From IMG/VR virus record IMGVR_UViG_3300029258_004337, positions 62,001 to 126,000 of that record: DNA of 64,000 nucleotides, one strand, 5' to 3'. How positions within the stretch are numbered: the stretch's first letter is position 1; every line of letters starts with the position of its first letter. A program made the translations under genes and the position numbers. Of this stretch, positions 8,362 through 17,600 are shown piece by piece. Source of the stretch: a virus. The notes under the pieces are model-generated. The model did no database searches, had not been told where the DNA came from, and saw only the letters and a program-made list of their open reading frames with translations.

Positions 8362-8967
8362 ATGGGCTTCGCCATCATCAGGAACCCGGCACACCGGCGT
8401 GCGGTCACCTACGGGAACCGCACGCTCGCTGGGCGCTACTCCGGCGGGAAGGACACGTGCCGCGTGTCCCTCGCCGAGTTCTGCGGTCGCGGTGTGCAGG
8501 TTCGCCTCGCGTCCGGCCAGCTGGTGGTCGACTCCTTCTCGGACTCTGGCGCCGCAGCTGCCTGGGAGGCCGACGGCCTCGAGGGCCTGCAGGCGTACAT
8601 CTCGGGCACGGCCTCGGAGCCCGAGGTTCTCCAGGTCGACCAGGCTGCGTCCGAGGTCGTGCCTCCCGAGCCCGAGCCTGCTCCCGAGCCGACTCCCGAG
8701 CCCGAGCCTGCTCCCGAGCCCGAGCCGACTCCCGAGCCGACTCCGGAGCCTGCCTCCGAGGCTGACCCTGTGACCGAGCCCGAGGCTCCCGAGCCCGAGG
8801 CTCCCGAGCCCGAGGCCGAGCCCACCGTCTGGACCGAGGAGACGCTCGCCGCGTTGCCGTGGTCCGGTGAGGGCAGCATCCGCGACCTGGCCAACGACCT
8901 CGGCGTCGAGGGCCGGGCCAAGGCCGACCTCATCGCCGGCATCCTGGCCCTGCAGGAGGCAGCGTGA
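8362..8967 (+). CDS. virion protein with Pro-Glu linker and SAP/HeH-like C-terminus
   Basis: A 201-residue protein in three parts. Residues 1-85 are a small beta-rich domain ([31 protein letters not shown]). Next comes a long low-complexity Pro-Glu/Ala linker encoded by imperfect hexanucleotide repeats. The C-terminal 45 residues ([20 protein letters not shown]...ADLIAGIL) resemble the helix-extended-helix/SAP fold used for nucleic-acid or protein binding. It follows the capsid gene closely, suggesting a head fibre or linker protein. The final stop overlaps a GTG start. Confidence 0.55.
   Translation: MGFAIIRNPAHRRAVTYGNRTLAGRYSGGKDTCRVSLAEFCGRGVQVRLASGQLVVDSFSDSGAAAAWEADGLEGLQAYISGTASEPEVLQVDQAASEVVPPEPEPAPEPTPEPEPAPEPEPTPEPTPEPASEADPVTEPEAPEPEAPEPEAEPTVWTEETLAALPWSGEGSIRDLANDLGVEGRAKADLIAGILALQEAA
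8669..8820 (+). repeat. Pro-Glu coding repeat tract
   Basis: Imperfect tandem copies of CCCGAG with GCTCCC/ACTCCC variants encode a [12 protein letters not shown]-type linker inside the gene at 8362. Such tracts vary in length between relatives by slippage. Confidence 0.8.
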
Positions 8968-9140
8968 ACAAGCCGTCCACTCGTGCGGTCCTCGGCCACC
9001 TGCTGACCATCGGCGGCAAGGCCGTGGACGTCCTCGAGAGCAAGGTGACCACTGCGGTGCGTCTCAAGGCAGAGCGGGGTGTGCTGAGCATCCTGCCCTC
9101 CTCGAAGCCGGGACACGTCCAGATCCGCGCCCTGAAGTGA
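8964..9140 (+). CDS. 58-residue basic protein
   Basis: GTG start at 8964 overlapping the previous stop (GTGA), with CAGGAGG spaced correctly upstream. The product is small and basic ([21 protein letters not shown], then [16 protein letters not shown]). No family is recognised. Position between capsid-associated and connector-like genes suggests a minor virion component. Confidence 0.6.
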   Translation: MNKPSTRAVLGHLLTIGGKAVDVLESKVTTAVRLKAERGVLSILPSSKPGHVQIRALK

Positions 9141-9147
9141 GGGATCG

Positions 9148-9615
9148 GTGCCTGTCCCGAACGACACGGTGAAGTTCTCGGAGGAGGTCCGCGCCTGGTT
9201 GCGCGACTTCCCCGAGCTCAACCGACTGCTGGCCGGCGAGGAGAGCTCTCCTCGCATGGTCCAGTTCTGTGCCCACATGGCCCTGGACGAGTGGAACGCC
9301 TACTCGCCCGTCCAGTTCGGCTCCGTGGGTGCCTTCCCGAACAAGACCATCCTCATCCAGCTGACCGTCATCTACATCCTGATGTCGGCCGGAATTCTGC
9401 ACTCGCGCAACCGGTTCGACTTCAACTCGGGCGGCTTCGTCGCCGACACCGAGCGCCAGGCCGATGAGTACCCCAAGTGGATTCAGCTCATCCGCGCGCA
9501 GCTCGCCGGGCTGATGAAGAACCTCAGCATCAGGCTCAACATCAGCTCAGCATCCGGTGGGGGCGGAGTCCCTTCTGAGTACTCCATGCTCCACAACTGG
9601 TATGGATGGGCTTGA
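9148..9615 (+). CDS. putative head-tail connector protein
   Basis: A 155-residue, mainly helical protein with a GTG start. The central sequence (ALDEWNAYSPVQFGSVGAFPNKT followed by ILIQLTVIYILMSAGILHSRN) and its position just after the capsid module suggest a neck or connector component. The assignment rests on order rather than a proven motif. The stop overlaps the -35 box of the promoter at 9612. Confidence 0.45.
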   Translation: MPVPNDTVKFSEEVRAWLRDFPELNRLLAGEESSPRMVQFCAHMALDEWNAYSPVQFGSVGAFPNKTILIQLTVIYILMSAGILHSRNRFDFNSGGFVADTERQADEYPKWIQLIRAQLAGLMKNLSIRLNISSASGGGGVPSEYSMLHNWYGWA

Positions 9616-9640
9616 CCCCTCAGTCTCCACTTCATAGGCT
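9612..9640 (+). promoter_or_regulatory. SigA-like promoter
   Basis: TTGACC (9612-9617), exactly 17 bp, TAGGCT (9635-9640), upstream of the gene at 9677. One of the two best-formed plus-strand promoters in the window. Confidence 0.6.
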
Positions 9641-9676
9641 GTCACCGATCCCTGCGATCCCACCCCGGAGTCCTCA

Positions 9677-10531
9677 ATGTCCGTCCTCGACCAGATCTAC
9701 GGCTCGTCCGTCGCCGACCATGAGAAGGTCGCTGGCGCCGAGCTCACCGCAGACGACCTCTCCAACATCTCCGCCGCCGACTACGTCCAGGCGCTCGGTG
9801 ACGACGACTTCGAGAAGGTCGCGTCGGTCCCGGGCATCGAGGACGTCGACCTCTCCCAGATCTCGGCGCTGGACCTCATCCAGGGCATGATCGAGCTCGA
9901 GGAGGGTCCCGAGAAGGTCGCCACCGGCCTCGAGGGCGTCGACCTGTCGACCGTCCCCGCCTCCGAGCTCGCCGAGTACCTCGAGGAGGTCGAGCTGCAG
10001 AAGGTGGCTCACGCCGAGACCGCTCTCGTCGAGGCGATGATCGACGACGGCGACTTCGACCGCGCCGACATGGCCGGCCGCATCATGGCTCGCGCCCAGG
10101 TGGACGAGCTGCAGAAGCTCGCCTCCGCCGAGGACGACCTGCCCGACTTCATCGACCTCGACGACCTCAACGGCGCGGAGCTCCAGGAGCTGCTCGACTC
10201 CGGCGAGTACGAGCTCGAGAAGGACGCGTCGGCGATGGGCGGCATGAAGCGCTTCGCCGAGGGCGCCCGTGACGTGCTCACCGCCAAGCGCGCGCGCGGC
10301 GGCGTCGACACCTTCAAGAAGGGCCGTCGCTTCGCGGCGCGCGGCAAGGAGAACACGGGTCGCCGCATCGGCGAGCGGTTCTCCCACCAGGGTCGCCGCC
10401 TCAAGCGCAAGGGCGCCCGGCAGTTCGCCCGCGGTGTCGCCGAGACCGGTGCCGCCTACGGCACCCCCGTCGCGGCCGCCGGGGCCACCGCCTACGGCCT
10501 CCGTCGCAAGAAGAAGAACCGCAAGGGCTGA
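9677..10531 (+). CDS. six-motif acidic/basic virion protein
   Basis: A 284-residue protein built from an acidic N-terminal two thirds and a strongly basic C-terminal third (Arg/Lys-rich, ending RRKKKNRKG with a Gly/Ala hydrophobic stretch before it). The acidic part contains six spaced copies of the virion motif: HEKVAG, FEKVAS, PEKVAT, LQKVAH, LQKLAS and LEKDAS, separated by 30-45 residues of Asp/Leu-rich helices. This regular spacing looks like a poly-site substrate or multivalent ligand. A scaffold cut into pieces by the head protease is one reading. A DNA-binding tail for a packaged internal protein is another. The function is unknown. Confidence 0.6.
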   Translation: MSVLDQIYGSSVADHEKVAGAELTADDLSNISAADYVQALGDDDFEKVASVPGIEDVDLSQISALDLIQGMIELEEGPEKVATGLEGVDLSTVPASELAEYLEEVELQKVAHAETALVEAMIDDGDFDRADMAGRIMARAQVDELQKLASAEDDLPDFIDLDDLNGAELQELLDSGEYELEKDASAMGGMKRFAEGARDVLTAKRARGGVDTFKKGRRFAARGKENTGRRIGERFSHQGRRLKRKGARQFARGVAETGAAYGTPVAAAGATAYGLRRKKKNRKG

Positions 10532-10581
10532 TCGCTCTGCGCCTTCGCTCACCTGATGCCTGACGTCCCGAGGAGCCTGCC

Positions 10582-11307
10582 ATGGAGTCGCCGAACTTCG
10601 ACCTCGCCCTGATCTACAACACGGGCGGCGCCTTCGAGAAGGTCGCCTCCTCTGCCCAGGGTCAGGTGAGCCGTCCCGGTCTCGACGACTACGCGGTGCA
10701 CATCGTGTACGGCGACGACGTGCCGGAGCAGGTGGACCTCGAGAAGGTGGCCCAGGCTCACGAGTTCCTGCTCGACGCCGACCGCACGGGCCGTGCGCAG
10801 GCGCAGATGCAGTTCTCCGAGCTGGAGGCACGGTACCTGTCCGGCGACGCCGAGGCGGGTGCCGCGATGCGCGCCATGTTCGACGGCAGCGGTGACGACG
10901 ACCTCGACAAGGTGGCGTCCAGCATCCGGGCCGAGCTCGAGCGGCGTGCCGCCGAAGCCGGCCTCGCCAAGCAGGCGGGCGTCGGCAGCTTCCTGGCCGG
11001 CAAGATCGACGACGTGGCGGGGAACATCACCCGCCGGGTGACCAAGGCCAACGCGGCGGGCATCAAGGCCGCCAAGACGCCCGTCCCGATGCAGGGGCCG
11101 GTCCAGCAGGGCCGCGGACCTCTGCGTGGTGTGCGCAAGACCAAGGGCGAGCAGGCCCGAGAGCGCCTCAAGGCCCTGGGCGGTGAGTTCAAGAAGGAGC
11201 TCATCGGCACGGGCGTGGCTGCGGGTACGGGCGGCGCTGCCCTCGCCGGCGGCGGCTACCTGGCCGGACGCAGCAAGGGCAAGAAGACCACCGTCGTCTA
11301 CCGCTGA
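10582..11307 (+). CDS. virion protein, acidic N-terminus and basic C-terminus
   Basis: A 241-residue protein with the same plan as its upstream neighbour: acidic first half with FEKVASS, LEKVAQ and LDKVASS, then a basic second half (TRRVTKANAAGIKAAKT, RGVRKTKGEQARERLK). It ends in a Gly/Ala segment (AAGTGGAALAGGGYLAG) that could be a short membrane-active helix. It is probably a paralogue or functional partner of the protein at 9677. Family unknown. Confidence 0.55.
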   Translation: MESPNFDLALIYNTGGAFEKVASSAQGQVSRPGLDDYAVHIVYGDDVPEQVDLEKVAQAHEFLLDADRTGRAQAQMQFSELEARYLSGDAEAGAAMRAMFDGSGDDDLDKVASSIRAELERRAAEAGLAKQAGVGSFLAGKIDDVAGNITRRVTKANAAGIKAAKTPVPMQGPVQQGRGPLRGVRKTKGEQARERLKALGGEFKKELIGTGVAAGTGGAALAGGGYLAGRSKGKKTTVVYR

Positions 11308-11321
11308 CGCGCTTCGTCCGG

Positions 11322-11358
11322 TAGGTTGAAGGGGCCGTGGCGCAAGCTGCGGCCCTTC
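11322..11358 (+). other. TAGGTT box and GC-rich hairpin between virion genes
   Basis: A TAGGTT box (11322-11327) is followed by a hairpin whose arms GAAGGGGCCG (11328-11337) and CGGCCCTTC (11350-11358) pair with one bulged G. There is no T-run, so it may be a weak terminator, a processing site or a leader structure. No convincing -35 box. Confidence 0.3.
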
Positions 11359-11373
11359 GTGCTTGGAGATGCG

Positions 11374-12558
11374 ATGACGTTCAGCCCCGACCTCGACGCG
11401 GACATGGAGAAGGTCGCCTCGGTGACCTACCGGGGCAAGACCTTCCCTGGCTACAACCAGCCCATCGCCAGCGACCGAGCCCAGAAGAAGAGGATGGTGC
11501 TGGTCAAGCGCGGCGACAGGGTGAAGCTCGTCCACTTCGGGCAGAAGGGCTACCGGCACAACTACTCGGACAAGGCCAAGGCCAACTACCTGCGCCGCAG
11601 CGCCGGCATCAAGGGCAAGGACGGCCGGTCCACCAAGGACGATCCGTTCAGCCCCAACTACTGGGCGCGCAAGGTCCTGTGGCCCGAGGGCGAGAAGACC
11701 GCAGCCCTGGACATCCTGGGGGCGGGTCTACGGCGCTTCGGGGCACGGAAGACGGGTGACGCCCTGGTGAGGGCTCACCACGCCGCAGGGGACGCCGTGG
11801 AGAGCCGCGTGAAGCGAGCCCTGGACTGGGAGGTGCCCTACACGAAGGGGAAGCACCTGCCGGGTCTGTCGAAGGCTCGGCGCGAGGACTTGTCCGGCCG
11901 GGCAGCGAAGATGAGCAGGGCCTTCGCAGAGGACCCGCTCGTCGCCGGGATGGTCGTGGTCCCCGCCCCCGGCAGCGTGATCGCGGCGGGAGCCTTGAAG
12001 AAGAGCAAGGACGCGCTGCGTCGCCGCATGAACATCCAGCCCCCGATGCAGAAGGCGGCGTCGCTCTTGCTGGACATGGAGAAGATCGCGCTTCCGGTGC
12101 GTAGGTTGAGCGATGCCGAGGTGTTCGAGCGTCTGACGAGCCACGCGCGCGCCCAAGCAGCGGCCGTCGCGGAGCCTCCGGAAGCGGTCCGGTCCTTGGC
12201 CCGCGACCGGGTCAACGCGTCAGGCCTTCCGGTCAACGACACCGTCGCCTCGGACGACGAGGTCTGGTACGAGGCAGCGTACGGCATTCCCGCGCCCACG
12301 CGCCTGGCCTCCGACGTCGAGAAGGTGGCGGCCTCCCGAGACCCGTCCAAGTTCGCGGGCAAGAAGCGCCTGCCCCTCACCCCGCAGGACAAGCGCGACC
12401 TGGCGGACCTGAAGCGGCGAGCGGGCAAGAGCGGCTTCAGCGCGGTGCGGACCGAGGCTGGCGTGGCCATCTACACCCACCGCTCGCGCTCGGACTTCAA
12501 GCCCTCGTTCGCGCAGATCTCGACGTCGCGCGCGCGCTTCGTCGACTCCACGGGGTGA
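11374..12558 (+). CDS. virion protein with scattered EK-[VIT]-A motifs
   Basis: A 394-residue basic protein starting at the ATG at 11374, preceded by TTGGAGATGCG; an upstream TTG in frame lies inside the hairpin and was rejected. The N-terminus (TYRGKTFPGYNQPIASDR...KRMVLVKRGDRVKLVHFGQ) looks like a compact beta domain. Motif copies are MEKVAS, GEKTAA, MQKAAS next to MEKIAL, and VEKVAA. The central part has a Val/Ala/Gly stretch (LVAGMVVVPAPGSVIAAGAL). No recognised family. Confidence 0.55.
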   Translation: MTFSPDLDADMEKVASVTYRGKTFPGYNQPIASDRAQKKRMVLVKRGDRVKLVHFGQKGYRHNYSDKAKANYLRRSAGIKGKDGRSTKDDPFSPNYWARKVLWPEGEKTAALDILGAGLRRFGARKTGDALVRAHHAAGDAVESRVKRALDWEVPYTKGKHLPGLSKARREDLSGRAAKMSRAFAEDPLVAGMVVVPAPGSVIAAGALKKSKDALRRRMNIQPPMQKAASLLLDMEKIALPVRRLSDAEVFERLTSHARAQAAAVAEPPEAVRSLARDRVNASGLPVNDTVASDDEVWYEAAYGIPAPTRLASDVEKVAASRDPSKFAGKKRLPLTPQDKRDLADLKRRAGKSGFSAVRTEAGVAIYTHRSRSDFKPSFAQISTSRARFVDSTG

Positions 12559-12561
12559 TCC

Positions 12562-13530
12562 ATGATCTGGCTCAAGAACATCCAGGTCTACACCGTCGAG
12601 CTCGACGCAGTCACCGTCGAGTGGGCGGTCGCGGACACGGTCCGTCCCCTCGAGGACTACACGGTGAGCGTGTGGCGCTCGGAGACGGTGGGCGGGGAGT
12701 TCACGCAGGTCAGCGGTGAGATCGACGCCTCCGCCTACAACACCTTCCGGGACAGCAGCGTCAACCGCCTGGTGTCCCGCCGGCAGCACGTCTACCGACT
12801 GCGAGTGCGTAGGACCTCGGACGACGCCGTCCTCTTCTTCGGCTCCGAGGACACGAAGAAGGTCATCGACGAGGGTGCGGACCCGGGCGGCATCGCCCTC
12901 GAGGCGCGGCCCGACATCTACGCGGCCGAGGCCATCCGTCGCTTCGAGCTCACGGCGCAGGAGTTCACCGGCACCAGGTCCCTGCTGCTGCGTCGCCGGA
13001 CCACGGGCCAGTACTGCCCCGAGTGCTGGGAGTACGAGACAGGCAGGTCCATCAACGACAGGTGCCAGACGTGCTGGGGCGCCTACCGGGCGGGCGGCTA
13101 CTACAAGGCCCAGGAGTTCTGGCCGACCGAGATGACCTCGCAGGACGACCAGCCAGTCCTCACCCGCATGTTCGAGCTCGAGCAGCAGGACGTCGTGGTC
13201 CGCGTGTCGAGCAGGACCCGGGTGGCCCCTCGCGACATCGTCGTCTACGCCACGGGCGAGCGGTGGCGCGTGCTCATGACGAAGAAGCACCACCGGGGCG
13301 GGGCCGCCATCTGGTACCTGGCCCACCTCCGCCGCATCGTGCCCTCGGACATCGAGCACCAGATCCCCATCACCTGGGACGCGGACGCCTACGACGCCGT
13401 GCCTGTCCGTCAGCACATCCGTGCTACGGACATCGAGTCGTACCGCGCCGCAGTCCAGGACAAGGGCCTGGGCGACCGCAAGGTCGGCGACGCCGGCTTC
13501 CCCACCACTCCCCTGATCGAATCGGGGTAG
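12562..13530 (+). CDS. putative neck protein with zinc ribbon
   Basis: A 322-residue protein. Residues about 1-100 look like a fibronectin-III-type beta sandwich (VYTVELDAVTVEWAV, YTVSVWRSE, VYRLRVRR). The middle holds a four-Cys zinc ribbon (YCPECWEYE and RCQTCWG). The rest is beta-rich (QDVVVRVSSRTRVAPRDIVVY). Its position between capsid and tail genes suggests a head-tail joining role. This is inference from order. Confidence 0.5.
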   Translation: MIWLKNIQVYTVELDAVTVEWAVADTVRPLEDYTVSVWRSETVGGEFTQVSGEIDASAYNTFRDSSVNRLVSRRQHVYRLRVRRTSDDAVLFFGSEDTKKVIDEGADPGGIALEARPDIYAAEAIRRFELTAQEFTGTRSLLLRRRTTGQYCPECWEYETGRSINDRCQTCWGAYRAGGYYKAQEFWPTEMTSQDDQPVLTRMFELEQQDVVVRVSSRTRVAPRDIVVYATGERWRVLMTKKHHRGGAAIWYLAHLRRIVPSDIEHQIPITWDADAYDAVPVRQHIRATDIESYRAAVQDKGLGDRKVGDAGFPTTPLIESG

Positions 13531-13538
13531 GATGCTGC

Positions 13539-14099
13539 ATGTTCACCGACGCCTACATCGGCGAGCTCGAGAAGCTCGCCAGCCCGCAGCCCGAGAAGGA
13601 CTGGGGCTCCGAGCTCGAGCGGAAGAAGTTCTTCAAGGCCATGCTGGGCCTTGCCGCCTACGGGGCGGTCAGCCGTGGAGGTCCTCCGGTCATGCGGAAG
13701 CTCCGCGAGCTGGCCAAGGTCGCTCCGCGCAAGGCGCTCACCCAGGGGCAGAACCGGGCCTTGTCGCTCGGCCAGGCCCTCGCAGACGCCGGGGTGATCT
13801 ACCAGGCAGGAGCGTACGTCCATGACCCGCGCAGAGGATCAGGCCGCCAACGAGGCCCTGTGGGAGAGCCACAACCCAAGGACCGGGGACTTCATCAGCG
13901 ACGGCAAGCACGTCCTGCTGCGGTTCCTCCGCCAAGTGTTCTTCGAGACCCCGCGCGAAAGCGGGACGTCGGGGAGGAGGGGCCCCTCGTTTCACTGGGA
14001 GGCCGATCCCTCGGCGACCGAGCTCGTGATTTCGGACAAGAACAGTCTCGATACGAGTTCACTGGGCACACGCCCCGCCGTCATCGTTGGAAGGCGTGA
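13539..14099 (+). CDS. small virion protein with anomalous 3' overlap
   Basis: Starts MFTDAYIGELEKLASPQPE, so the N-terminus carries the virion motif. The first about 94 codons (to 13821) read as real protein, including LGLAAYGAV and VMRKLRELAKVAP. After that the frame runs out-of-phase through the next gene (start 13822) for 278 bp with Arg/Gly/Pro-rich shadow-like composition. The true stop may therefore have been displaced by an indel, or the long overlap is real. The ATG lies 5 bp after a TAGGAT box. Confidence 0.45.
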   Translation: MFTDAYIGELEKLASPQPEKDWGSELERKKFFKAMLGLAAYGAVSRGGPPVMRKLRELAKVAPRKALTQGQNRALSLGQALADAGVIYQAGAYVHDPRRGSGRQRGPVGEPQPKDRGLHQRRQARPAAVPPPSVLRDPARKRDVGEEGPLVSLGGRSLGDRARDFGQEQSRYEFTGHTPRRHRWKA

Positions 14100-14601
14100 G
14101 TTCCAGTACGGCAACATCGCCTTCGACCACATGCAGACGACCAACGCCGCCGCCGGCGTCCGCAAGCACACCGACCTGGTGGCCGGCTCCTACGTCGTCC
14201 ACTGCGTAGCGTCCGAGGGACGCGTGGCCGAGATCTTGGCCATGTACGTCACCCGCGCGCTGCGCGTCTTCCGGCGCGAGCTGCAGAAGGCTGGCTACCA
14301 CCTCATCGGCACCCACATCAGCGTGGGCGAGGAGAGCAACGCCGGCGAGCTGTTCGGCCAGGACTCGTCCAGCAAGTACCGCCAGGTGCCCGTCGTCTTC
14401 CCCGTCTACTACCAGGACAACTGGACCGTCACGGAAGAGGAGCGTCTCCTGCAGGAGATCAGCATGAAGCTCCTGGCCGTCGCGACCAAGTTCGGCGGTG
14501 GACTGGTCGATCCTGACTCGGTAGACGAACAGGGCAGGCCGGTCGAGGAGTCTGACCTCGTCATCGTCGTCGAGTGGACTGTTCCAACGCCTTCCCCTTG
14601 A
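13822..14601 (+). CDS. putative tail completion/terminator protein
   Basis: A 259-residue protein. A hydrophobic/beta pattern (VAGSYVVHCVASEGRVAEILAMYVTRALRVFRRELQKAG), followed by THISVGEESN and VVFPVYYQDNWTV, is reminiscent of tail-terminator proteins that cap the tube. Its place immediately before the sheath gene agrees. A GCAGGAG ribosome binding site lies upstream. The 5' part is overlapped out of frame by the preceding reading frame. Confidence 0.45.
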   Translation: MTRAEDQAANEALWESHNPRTGDFISDGKHVLLRFLRQVFFETPRESGTSGRRGPSFHWEADPSATELVISDKNSLDTSSLGTRPAVIVGRREFQYGNIAFDHMQTTNAAAGVRKHTDLVAGSYVVHCVASEGRVAEILAMYVTRALRVFRRELQKAGYHLIGTHISVGEESNAGELFGQDSSSKYRQVPVVFPVYYQDNWTVTEEERLLQEISMKLLAVATKFGGGLVDPDSVDEQGRPVEESDLVIVVEWTVPTPSP

Positions 14602-14648
14602 ACTTTCGACCCGTCGATGGAATCACCGACTGATCCCAGGAGACCAAC

Positions 14649-17600
14649 ATGGCTGGCCTGAGCATCCCGCGCCCCTCGACCACCGTCGAGCAGGAGTTCG
14701 TCGCCGAGACGCCGAGCTACCCGACCCCGTCCCAGCAGTCCTGCGTCGTCGGTCCGTGCTACCAGATCGTCTCGGCCTTCGACGACAACCAGCTCCCGCT
14801 GGACGCTGCCTACGCCGGCCCCTACCGGGATGGCCTGGGCGTCATCAGCTACGACTTCCCGTCCCTCATCGACGGCGCGCTGGTCGCGGACTTCCTCGCC
14901 GACATCCGCGTCTTCCTGGTGCTCGGCTCCGAGTCCACCGAGCTCAACAGCTCCTTCGACGAGGCCACGGTCTTCTCGGGTGCTGGCGGCGAGCTCGACG
15001 GCACTTCGGCGGCCGACACGGTGTTCACCGACCCTGGTGTGGACTTCGTCACCGAGGGCGTGGTCGCCGGCGACGCCATCCGCTTCTCCTACAAGGGGCG
15101 GACCGTCGACATCATCGTGGATGCCGTCGCGGCGACCGAGCTAGGCCTCGACGACGACAGCGTCACGGATGCCATCGGCGACGAGCTCGAGATGGGCGGC
15201 TCCATCGACCTCACGCTCGCCACGTACACCATCATCCGCAACCCCGCGCAGTTCCAGTACAGCGCGGTGGCGGCGAACGCCTCGGCGCAGTTCGGTCCGG
15301 CGTCTGCCTACTTCCAGCTCGGCCTCAAGGCGGATGCCGGCGAGGAGTTCCAGGGAAGCGCCGGCGACGGCGTCCAGGCCGTCCTCTCGCAGCAGCCCGC
15401 CTTCCTGGCCGACGACACCGTCTTCACCGGGGAGCACATCTTCTGGGCCGTGGACCAGGGCGAGGACTTCCTCGTCTCGGTCGGCCCGGCGGGTGCTGCG
15501 CCCGCAGGCTTCCTCCTGTTCACCGGCGCCGCCGGCGGCGCGAACGCCTTCCGTGACGTGCTCTACGTCGTGAGCTCCGAGATCCTCATCATCGATGCCG
15601 ATGGCGCAGGCACCGTGAACGCCGACTACAAGGTCCTGTCGCAGGCGACGACGTCGGACGACGGCGTCACCGCCGGCGGCGACGAGACCGACTTCAGCTC
15701 GGCGGGCGCGGCCTTCAACACCACGATCCCGAACACGGCCGGCACTCCCGACGCCGACACCTACCTCGAGATCAACGGGAACATCGTCACGGTGGTCTCC
15801 GTCGACAGCGACACCGAGCTCACCCTCGGCGCTGGGGCGGGCGCCGGCCTGTCGGGCGAGACCTACACGGTCGGCACCCTGGTCCTCGAGGAGACGGCCA
15901 AGGGCAACACCGGGACCGCGAACCACGTCTGCTTCGCCGGCGGCGGCCTCACGTCCGACATCGTCACGGGTCGCGCGATCATCGCCGAGTCGGCCGACGA
16001 TGGGAACACCTGGGAGGGTGCTCTCTTCGACTCCCTGGCCAGCGAGGCCTACCTCGAGGCCTACCTCGCGACCGGTGACGCAGCCTACACCGCCTACGGG
16101 GTGGGGACCTCCGGCGAGATCGTCGCCCCCGACCAGCCCATCGCCCTGCTGTGGGACTCGGACACGCGCATCCTCACCATCCAGCTCGCGCGTGGTGCGG
16201 ACGGCCTGAGCACGGGCGGCGTCGTCGATCCCGGCGACAACGACGGCCTCTACATCGACGGGGCACTGACCGACCCCGACGACCCCAGCTACAGCGCGGC
16301 CGTCGCCGCCATCTTCGAGTTCTCGGAGTCGGGCGCCTCCTCCATCGTGTTCAACGAGGGCGCTGGTCGGTCCGGCGTCACGCTGGTGTTCGACGGCGGC
16401 ACCGACGTCGGCGACCTCCTGCTCGACGAGAACCTCATCGGCTCCACGACGCCGACGGCGCGCATCCACGTCTCGTACAAGGCGCTGCGCACCGACGTCA
16501 CCGCGGCGGCCGAGGACCCTCTGTTCTACGAGATCAACGACGCGACCCAGGTGGTCCCCCTCCTCGGTGACCTGCCGGGCAACCCCCTGGCGATCGCGGC
16601 CTGGTTCAACCTGGCCTCGGCTCCCCGGAGCCCGGTGCGCGCCCTTGGCGTGTCGGACGCGGACGCTGCCAACCCCAACGGCACCAGCACGGCGTACGGC
16701 GAGGCGTTCGCGTTCCTCGAGTCGAAGAGCGTCTACGTCATCGTCCCGCTGACGCAGGACCCGGTGGTCGGGCAGCTCCTGACCGCGCACGTCGACGCCA
16801 TGTCCGAGCCCGAGAACGCGGCCGAGCGGCTGGGCATCGTGAACAGCCAGATGCCCACGCACTCCCAGGCCGAGGTCATCGCCTCCGGCATCACGGGCAA
16901 CACCGCCACCGTCGAGGGTGAGGCCACGGCCGAGTTCACGACCTCGGTGGACTTCGCCCTCGCTGCGGCCGAGCCCGGAGACGTCATCGTCGTCGCGGCC
17001 AAGGCCGGGGCAGCGGAGCACCTGGAGGCCGTCAACGGCACCATCGGGCCGCTGTACGGCGCGACCATCACCGCCATCAAGACCACCGACCGGTTCGTGC
17101 TCGAGTTCGACGGCACGGACTTCCCGTCCGACTGGAACGACCTGGTGGACGTCACCTGGACGCTCTACCGTCCGGGCTCGGCCATCAGCATCCCCGCCGA
17201 CCAGGCCGAGGCCATCGCCAAGATCGGCGAGGGCTACGCCAACCGGCGCATGATCCACGTCTGGCCGGACACGGTCACGGGCCCTGTCGACAGCGTCGAG
17301 TCGGTGCTCGAGGGCTTCTACGCCGCCGCCGGCGTCGCTGGCCTCATCTCCGGCAAGAAGCCTGCCGACCCGCTCACCAACGCCAACGTCCAGGCCTTCA
17401 CCGGGGTCAAGCACTCCACCGGCTACTTCACCAAGAAGCAGCAGGACCGCATCGCCGGCGGTGGGTCGCTCATCCTGGTGCAGGACGCCGACGGCCAGCC
17501 GCTCAAGGTCCGGCACCAGCTCTCGACGGACACCAGCTCCATCGAGAAGCGGGAGATCTCGGTCACCACGGCCCTCGACTACATGTCGGTGATCTACCGG

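Noticed and set aside
8669-8820. Short tandem repeats that could suggest a CRISPR or VNTR
   Set aside because: The units are 6-bp codon pairs encoding a Pro-Glu linker in frame; there are no spacers or palindromic repeats.
15141-17516. 791-codon open frame antisense to the tail sheath gene
   Set aside because: It mirrors the GC-rich codon pattern of the sheath gene, is rich in Arg/Val/Gly/Asp of shadow type, and has no ribosome binding site. The sheath assignment on the plus strand is strong.
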